DNA of 8,304 nucleotides, taken from positions 1-8,304 of the forward strand of contig JAAWIL010000083.1 in the NCBI GenBank assembly GCA_022796315.1. Direction: 5' to 3'. Below, piece by piece: positions 4,523 through 8,304 of this stretch. Positions within the stretch are counted from its first letter, which is position 1, and each line of letters starts with the position of its first letter. The notes under the pieces are model-generated. The model searched no databases. It saw only the letters and a list, made by a program, of their open reading frames with translations, and was not told the origin of the DNA. The position numbers and the translations under genes were made by a program. The stretch is from Oscillibacter sp. (GTDB lineage Bacteria > Bacillota > Clostridia > Oscillospirales > Oscillospiraceae).

Positions 4523-7059
4523 ATGTTTTGTCAAAATTGCGGAAAACCGATCCCGGACGGCGCGAACTTTTGCAGCGGCTGCGGGGCAGCGGTGCCTGCG
4601 CGGGAACAGCAGGCGCCCCCGAGATCCTGGAGACGGCGGCAGCTTCCGAGTCCCCCGCTGCCGGACCTGTTCCGGAGCCTGTGCCGGAGGCCGTTCCGGT
4701 CCCGGCGCCCCCGGCGGCCCCGGCGGCGGTAGAGGCGGCCCCGGTGCAGCTGGAGCCCCTGGCGGTTCCGAAGAGCCCGGTGGCGGTGACGGCGGTGGAG
4801 CCGTCCTCCGCCGGAGACGGCGAGCCCATCCTGGGCCGGAAGAAGGGCCAGGGCGGCAAGGTGCTGGCGCTGCTGGCCGTGGCCGCCGTGGTGGTGATCG
4901 CCGCGGTGTTCGGCGTGGTCAAGCTGGTGTCCGGCGGCGGCGGAGGCGGCGGGAAGCCGGCCTACGTGTACCTCACCGGGGACGATGAGCTGATGTTCCT
5001 CAAGTCCCTCCAGGCCGATGGGGAGAAGGCGGAGATCACCGACGAGAAGTCCGGCGGCGTGCAGTTCTCCCCCGAGGGAAACTATATCTACTTCAGCCGG
5101 ATGAAGGACGGGTCCTACGGCGACCTGTACCGGATGGAGATCGCCAAGATCGGCAAGGAGGGCGCGGAGCCCCAAAAGATCTCCTCGGAGGTGAGCTACT
5201 ACGAGTTCCTCCCCGAGGAGCAGCTGGTGTTTTTGAAGGGCTCCGGAGAGGACCAGCAGCTGCGCTTCTTTGACGGCAGCGAGGACTATAAGCTGGCCGG
5301 CGGCGTGTCGGAGTTCACCGTCAACGCCGAGGCCACCCACGCCTATTACACAGAGGCTGCCGACGGGGCCTATACCCTCTACCGGGTGCCCCTGGCGGCG
5401 GACGGCGAGAAGGAGAAGCTGGTGAAGGACGCCAATCGCTTCCTCACCCCGCTGGACGCCGATCCGCTGGTCTACAGCCAGAGCGACGGCGAGGGCGGCA
5501 GTACCGTCTACACCGCCGTGCCCGGCGGCGAGAAGGAAAAGCTGGCCGGCGGCGTGAACGAGATCATTGACCTGACAGTCCTGGACGGCGGCAAGGTGCG
5601 GCTGCTCTATGGGGTGGCGGAAGAGGGCTCCGATGAATACGGGGCGACCTACACGGTCTACTGCGTGACCTCCGGCGGCGAGAAGGAGAAGCTGGCCTCT
5701 GAGGTGGCCCAGCTCCACGGCTGGAGCGAGTCCGGCGGCAAGATTTCCCTGGTCTACGGCGTCCTGGACCAGAAGGCGGAGGGGAACAGCAGCTATCTCC
5801 TGTACACCGTGACCTCCGGCGGGGAGAAGGAGAAGATCGCCTCTGAGGTGGACAGCGTCTATGCCGTGGACCTGGACGGCAGCGAGGCCAGCGTGCTCTA
5901 TACCACCGTGGACGCGGAGGAGCACACCCTCTACGAGTTTGTGACAGACTCCACAGCCGAGGCCGACGCCCAGGTGCAGGAGCCCAGCTATTCGGATTAC
6001 GAGACCATTGACCCCTATTGGGGCTGGTATACCACCGACTGGGACGCCTACTATGACGCCTGGGAGGTCTGGAGCCAGGTCTCCCACCGGGAGCAGCTGC
6101 GGCAGGAGCTGAAGGATACGTCCTACAACATCCTCTCCTATGACCTGACCCGCTATGACAAGGGCGAGACCACGGTGATTGCCGAGGGGCTGGCCGCGGT
6201 AGAGGTCCTGGATACGGAGCATGAGATCTGCATCTACACCAAGCAGGAGGGCGAGGCAAAGGCCGTGGCGGAGCTGGCGGACCTGGAGTACAGCTCCGAG
6301 CTCTATGGCATGATGGGCAATGACGAGACCCCGGTGCAGTATGTCAACGTGAAGGGCGCGGAGTCCGAGCTGGATCTGGACGAGGACTATACCCCCAACG
6401 AGATCCTGGTGCTCAACGGCAGCCAGGTGGTGCTGAGGGCCTACGACAAGGAGTACGAGAGCGCCCTGTTCCGCTATACCCTGGAGAACGGCAAGCTGAC
6501 CGGCGGCGGCGTTCTCACCGACGAGCCCTTCAGCGGCCTGACCACCGGCACCGCCCCCAACGGCAAGGAGGGCCTGTACTACTTCACGGATCTGGACGAG
6601 AAGAACTCCACCGGCGAGCTGATCTGCTACACCGGGGAGAAGATCACCATCGCCAAGGATGCCCGGGAGGTCCTGATGCTGGACGGCAAGACCATCTTCA
6701 AGCTGGACGAGATGAGCTATGACAGCCGCCGGGAGACCATGGAGGGCAGCCTCTATACCGTGACGGACGGGCAGAGCGCCAAGGTGGCCGACGATGTGGA
6801 CATCAGCAGCATTAGCATTCTGGACGCCAAGCAGATCCTCTACATCGGCGACGGGGACCTGTTTGTCTGGAACGGCACGGAGAACACCAAGCTGGCCTCG
6901 GATGTGACGGTTTTCTGGCACAACCAGGAGACCGCGCAGTACGACACCTTTACCTGTGACACGGAGTACGGCGGCGCCCCGGAGGAAGAGGGCTGGAGCG
7001 AGGAGTACTATGGAGACGATGACTGGGACTATGGGTCCTTGGGCATGGGCTGGACCTGA
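4523..7059 (+). CDS. Zinc-ribbon, membrane-anchored extracytoplasmic repeat protein; frame broken near its N-terminus
   Basis: With one frame correction this encodes about 845 residues. Order: an N-terminal zinc ribbon (Cys3, Cys6, Cys17, Cys20), an Ala/Pro/Val-rich linker (about 33-95), a basic stretch, one membrane helix (about 114-136), a poly-Gly spacer, then a large acidic outer domain. That domain has repeats ending in GGEKEKLA-type motifs (DNA near 5398, 5521, 5671 and 5815; period about 41-50 residues), suggesting beta-propeller-like blades, and a very acidic Tyr/Trp-rich tail. The start at 4523 has AGGAGG nine bases upstream and gives the zinc ribbon, but this frame runs out at 4732. 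The rest lies in the -1 frame, open to 7059; the switch fits one missing C in the five-C run 4616-4620. A start in the second frame alone (TTG 4528) would lose the zinc ribbon. The layout resembles YvbJ/TcaA-like zinc-ribbon membrane proteins. Function unknown; an envelope sensing or scaffold role is inference. Confidence 0.75.
4616..4620 (+). other. Frameshift site: run of five C
   Basis: In the frame of the zinc ribbon the codons read GCG CCC CCG AGA; a sixth C would give GCG CCC CCC GAG ATC and join the ribbon directly to the long downstream frame. The site lies at the ribbon/linker boundary. A true mutation, a length-variable tract or a base-call error would all look like this. Confidence 0.75.
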
Positions 7060-7085
7060 GACGGCCGGCGGAACGGAGGGAAGGA

Positions 7086-7487
7086 ATGCTTGAATTTTTG
7101 AAGGATACCCTGGACAAGAGCGTGGCGGCGGTCAGCGTGAAGTCGGAATCCATCGTGGAGAGCAGCCGCGCCCGGACCGCCATGACCACCGCCCAGAAGA
7201 ACATAGACGCCGCCATCAACGCCCTGGGCGTGCAGTTTTACAACAGCTGGCTCAGCGGCGCTGTGGACATGCCGGCTCTGGAGGCGGAATGCGAGAAGAT
7301 CAAGGAGCTCCATGTGGAGGTGACGAACCTGAAAGCCCGCCTGGAGCAGATCAAGCAGGAGGAGAGCCAGATTCTGGGGGTTCAGCAGAAGAAAGCGGAG
7401 GGAGCCGCGTTCTGCACCGGCTGCGGGAAGAAGCTGGAGCCGGGCGTGCGCTTCTGCGACAGCTGCGGCACGGCAGTGAAGGGCTGA
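7086..7487 (+). CDS. Coiled-coil protein with C-terminal zinc ribbon
   Basis: This 133-residue soluble protein begins 26 bases after the preceding gene, with GGAGGGAAGGA just upstream of its ATG, so the two form an operon. Residues 1-58 are Ser/Ala-rich and helical in character. Residues 63-104 are rich in Glu, Lys and Leu with heptad-like spacing, consistent with a coiled coil. Cys110, Cys113, Cys124 and Cys127 form a C-terminal zinc ribbon (CTGCGKKLEPGVRFCDSCG). The ribbon resembles the N-terminal ribbon of its neighbour (CxxCG then 10-11 residues then FCxxCG). It has no membrane segment or signal peptide, so it should lie in the cytoplasm, where the neighbour's zinc ribbon would also lie. 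A shared complex is inference. Its function is not known to me. Confidence 0.8.
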   Translation: MLEFLKDTLDKSVAAVSVKSESIVESSRARTAMTTAQKNIDAAINALGVQFYNSWLSGAVDMPALEAECEKIKELHVEVTNLKARLEQIKQEESQILGVQQKKAEGAAFCTGCGKKLEPGVRFCDSCGTAVKG

Positions 7488-7504
7488 GGGAGCAAAGAAG
7501 CTCG

Positions 7505-7538
7505 AAAAAGCGCGGGAACATCGTTCCCGCGCTTTTTT
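7505..7538 (+). terminator. Intrinsic terminator of the zinc-ribbon operon
   Basis: GCGCGGGAAC (7510-7519) and GTTCCCGCGC (7523-7532) form a perfect 10-bp stem with loop ATC, followed by six T. Five A precede the stem, so it can also terminate transcription coming from the minus-strand gene on the right. It lies 17 bases after the stop codon. Confidence 0.95.
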
Positions 7539-7559
7539 GATTGGGGGGAAGCCCTCTCC

Positions 7560-7602
7560 GCCCCAGTGTGCGCACTGGGGCACCTCCCCCGGAGGGGGAG
7601 GT
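7560..7602. repeat. Pair of adjacent hairpins (REP-like)
   Basis: GCCCCAGTG (7560-7568) pairs with CACTGGGGC (7573-7581) around loop TGCG. Immediately after, ACCTCCCCC (7582-7590) pairs with GGGGGAGGT (7594-7602) around loop GGA. Both stems are 9 bp and perfect, with no gap between them. No T-tract follows on either strand. They lie between the terminator and the end of the ribbon-helix-helix gene and look like an intergenic palindromic repeat. Confidence 0.65.
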
Positions 7603-7620
7603 TTGGGCGGGGCCGGCGGG

Positions 7621-7848
7621 TTACGGGTTCTCTTCCGGCGGTTTCGATCTTGAGCGGGGAATGAATTCACCATCGAACAGGATCGGACCGTGCACCTTTT
7701 CCCATGCCGCAATGTGCTGGATAATCAGCTGTTCAATTTCCTTGTTGGCGGAACGGCCGGAGTATTCTGCAATATATTTCAGCTTGTCCATAATCTCGGA
7801 GGGAATGCGCAGTGAATACTGTGGGTTTTTATGCGGTGCATTTGGCAT
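7621..7848 (-). CDS. Arc-type ribbon-helix-helix DNA-binding protein
   Basis: This 75-residue protein matches the ribbon-helix-helix layout. A short strand YSLRIP (11-16) would insert in the DNA major groove as a dimer. Helix A runs about 17-30 (SEIMDKLKYIAEYS). A GRSANKEI turn leads into helix B (about 34-51), the usual Arc/MetJ pattern of Ser/Asn capping the second helix. A basic, Pro-rich tail follows. GGAGG lies seven bases before ATG 7848 on the minus strand. The gene stands alone; no toxin gene is next to it, so an antitoxin role has no support here. The region upstream carries inverted half-sites and a divergent promoter, so autoregulation and control of the opposite transcript are likely (inference). 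The target genes are unknown. Confidence 0.8.
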   Translation of the reverse strand: MPNAPHKNPQYSLRIPSEIMDKLKYIAEYSGRSANKEIEQLIIQHIAAWEKVHGPILFDGEFIPRSRSKPPEENP

Positions 7849-7864
7849 GGTGCAGCCTCCTTGT

Positions 7865-7885
7865 TGTCAAAGTGACACCATAATA
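7865..7885 (-). promoter_or_regulatory. Probable -10 and operator of the ribbon-helix-helix gene
   Basis: On the minus strand TATTAT (7885-7880) lies 31 bases upstream of the start codon and could be a -10 hexamer; no good -35 is seen at 16-17 bases. Just downstream, TGTCA (7865-7869) faces TGACA (7873-7877) across three bases, a small inverted repeat like those at 7914-7930. It could be an autoregulatory site. Confidence 0.4.
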
Positions 7886-7911
7886 ACACCAAGAAAAAAA
7901 CCTGAAGGATA

Positions 7912-7940
7912 TTGACATCATTGTGATGTCCACCTATAAT
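7912..7940 (+). promoter_or_regulatory. Perfect-consensus promoter divergent from the ribbon-helix-helix gene
   Basis: TTGACA (7912-7917) and TATAAT (7935-7940) are both perfect and separated by exactly 17 bases. Transcription would start near 7947 and run rightwards into a stretch without a convincing gene. Such a strong promoter normally needs a repressor, which fits the overlapping half-sites. Confidence 0.75.
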
Positions 7941-7958
7941 AGGAACAGGTGGACATCA
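7914..7958. promoter_or_regulatory. Operator with three GACATCA half-sites
   Basis: GACATCA (7914-7920) faces TGATGTC (7924-7930) across three bases. The latter is extended to TGATGTCCACCT (7924-7935), which faces a perfect complement AGGTGGACATCA (7947-7958) across 11 bases. The first pair overlaps the -35 and the second spans the -10 and transcription start. Ribbon-helix-helix proteins typically bind such repeated short half-sites, so the divergent gene product is the leading candidate (inference). Confidence 0.65.
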
Positions 7959-8206
7959 ACTTGCGTGTGGGGGCCTGCTGACAGGAGAAGCTATCAAACC
8001 GCAGGCCCCGCCGCCCTCGATGGGCCGGTCCCCTCCTCCCTGCCGCGGGCAGCCGCAGAGGCGGCCTGTGCCGCCCGTCAAGGAGGTGGAAATTGCCAAA
8101 AAAAGGAGATTGACGGGGGCAGTCCGCCGCCCCTGCGGCGGGGCGGGCAGTCTTATGGGGGGAAACAGCCCGCCCAGGGCGGCGGGGCCTGTGAATACAG
8201 GTTCTT
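7959..8206 (+). other. Structured gene-free stretch downstream of the strong promoter
   Basis: No reading frame here has a good start, ribosome site and protein-like composition. A 9-bp stem, GGGGCCTGC (7970-7978) with GCAGGCCCC (8001-8009), lies near the predicted RNA start. Further on, CCTCC repeats (8032-8039) lie 40 bases before a full AAGGAGGT (8080-8087), which they could mask. That ribosome site is followed after five bases by TTG and only six codons (8093-8113). The stretch could be an untranslated RNA or leader, or the decayed edge of a mobile element. Confidence 0.35.
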
Positions 8207-8304
8207 AGGGCCTGTTCACATAAGCCCAAACGCGCGTCTTTTTGGCCAATTTTACCGGCTGCTGCGTTAAAAATTTTTGACGTGCGTCAGCACGCCTGCA
8301 AATT
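8207..8304. repeat. MITE-like hairpin repeat, left part (cut by window edge)
   Basis: It begins with AGGGCCTGTT (8207-8216), the inverted partner of the end at 130-139 (9 of 10 bases). The core hairpin has inner arms 8281-8285 and 8290-8294 around loop GTCA and outer arms 8272-8276 and 8300-8304, matching the structure at 40-78 with different bases. A TA precedes the end at 8206-8207. The rest of the element lies beyond the window. Confidence 0.6.

Noticed and set aside
4612..4622. Programmed -1 ribosomal frameshift at GCG CCC CCG
   Set aside because: The site does not fit the X XXY YYZ slippery heptamer: the P-site codon would shift from CCC to GCC with a first-position mismatch. A single-base loss in the C run is simpler, though not proven.
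4531..6921. A very long open frame (796 codons) on the minus strand opposite the zinc-ribbon membrane protein gene
   Set aside because: It mirrors the third-position GC bias of the plus-strand gene, has a low-complexity Leu/Gly/Val/His-rich composition with no domains, and lacks a ribosome site at its start.
7621..7848. Antitoxin of a toxin-antitoxin pair
   Set aside because: The ribbon-helix-helix fold fits, but no toxin-like gene (RelE, PIN, MazF or similar) is adjacent on either strand.
7923..8270. A 115-codon plus-strand frame starting inside the operator
   Set aside because: Its start lies upstream of the predicted transcription start, it has no ribosome site, its composition is Gly/Ala/Pro/Arg-rich, and it runs into the hairpin repeat.
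1..8304. The end repeats as attachment sites of an integrated element
   Set aside because: No integrase, relaxase or other transfer gene lies between them, and the repeats look like two copies of a dispersed hairpin element, with neither copy complete in the window.

Overview
The window looks like chromosome of a GC-rich Bacillota, most likely the Oscillospiraceae (Flavonifractor, Oscillibacter or Lawsonibacter type). Evidence: strong AGGAGG-type ribosome sites, GC-rich coding sequence, consensus sigma-A-type promoters in AT-rich islands, a Fur-family/znuCB operon, zinc-ribbon membrane proteins, and many palindromic intergenic repeats. The genus is inference.

Layout. 1-139: the right part of a MITE-like hairpin repeat whose left part reappears at 8207-8304. 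295-2265: a zinc-uptake operon, zur-znuC-znuB, behind a promoter whose -10 and start region are covered by a Fur-family palindrome; no znuA is present. 2266-2857: a gene-poor stretch with a row of short hairpins, a terminator-like stem, a nested 108-base palindrome, and two tandem 161/162-base units that each end in the 3' tail of nagZ. 2858-4096 (minus): a membrane-anchored GH3 beta-N-acetylhexosaminidase (nagZ). 4097-4522: divergent promoters around a long palindrome, plus a structured leader. 4523-7487: a two-gene operon of zinc-ribbon proteins. The first is a large zinc ribbon-membrane-extracytoplasmic repeat protein whose N-terminus is out of frame with the rest at a run of five C. The second is a coiled-coil protein with a C-terminal zinc ribbon. 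It ends at a strong intrinsic terminator. 7541-7620: paired hairpins. 7621-7848 (minus): a small Arc-type ribbon-helix-helix regulator. 7886-8206: a perfect-consensus promoter divergent from that regulator, overlaid by repeated GACATCA half-sites, reading into a structured stretch without a convincing gene.

How the parts may work together. Zur should repress its own operon when zinc is replete, and ZnuC/ZnuB form the ATPase and permease of a zinc importer that must borrow a binding protein from elsewhere. NagZ acts on peptidoglycan fragments at the outer face of the membrane. The zinc-ribbon pair looks like an envelope or sensing module of unknown role. The ribbon-helix-helix protein probably controls itself and the divergent promoter. 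No complete known mobile element, CRISPR array, tRNA or rRNA was seen.
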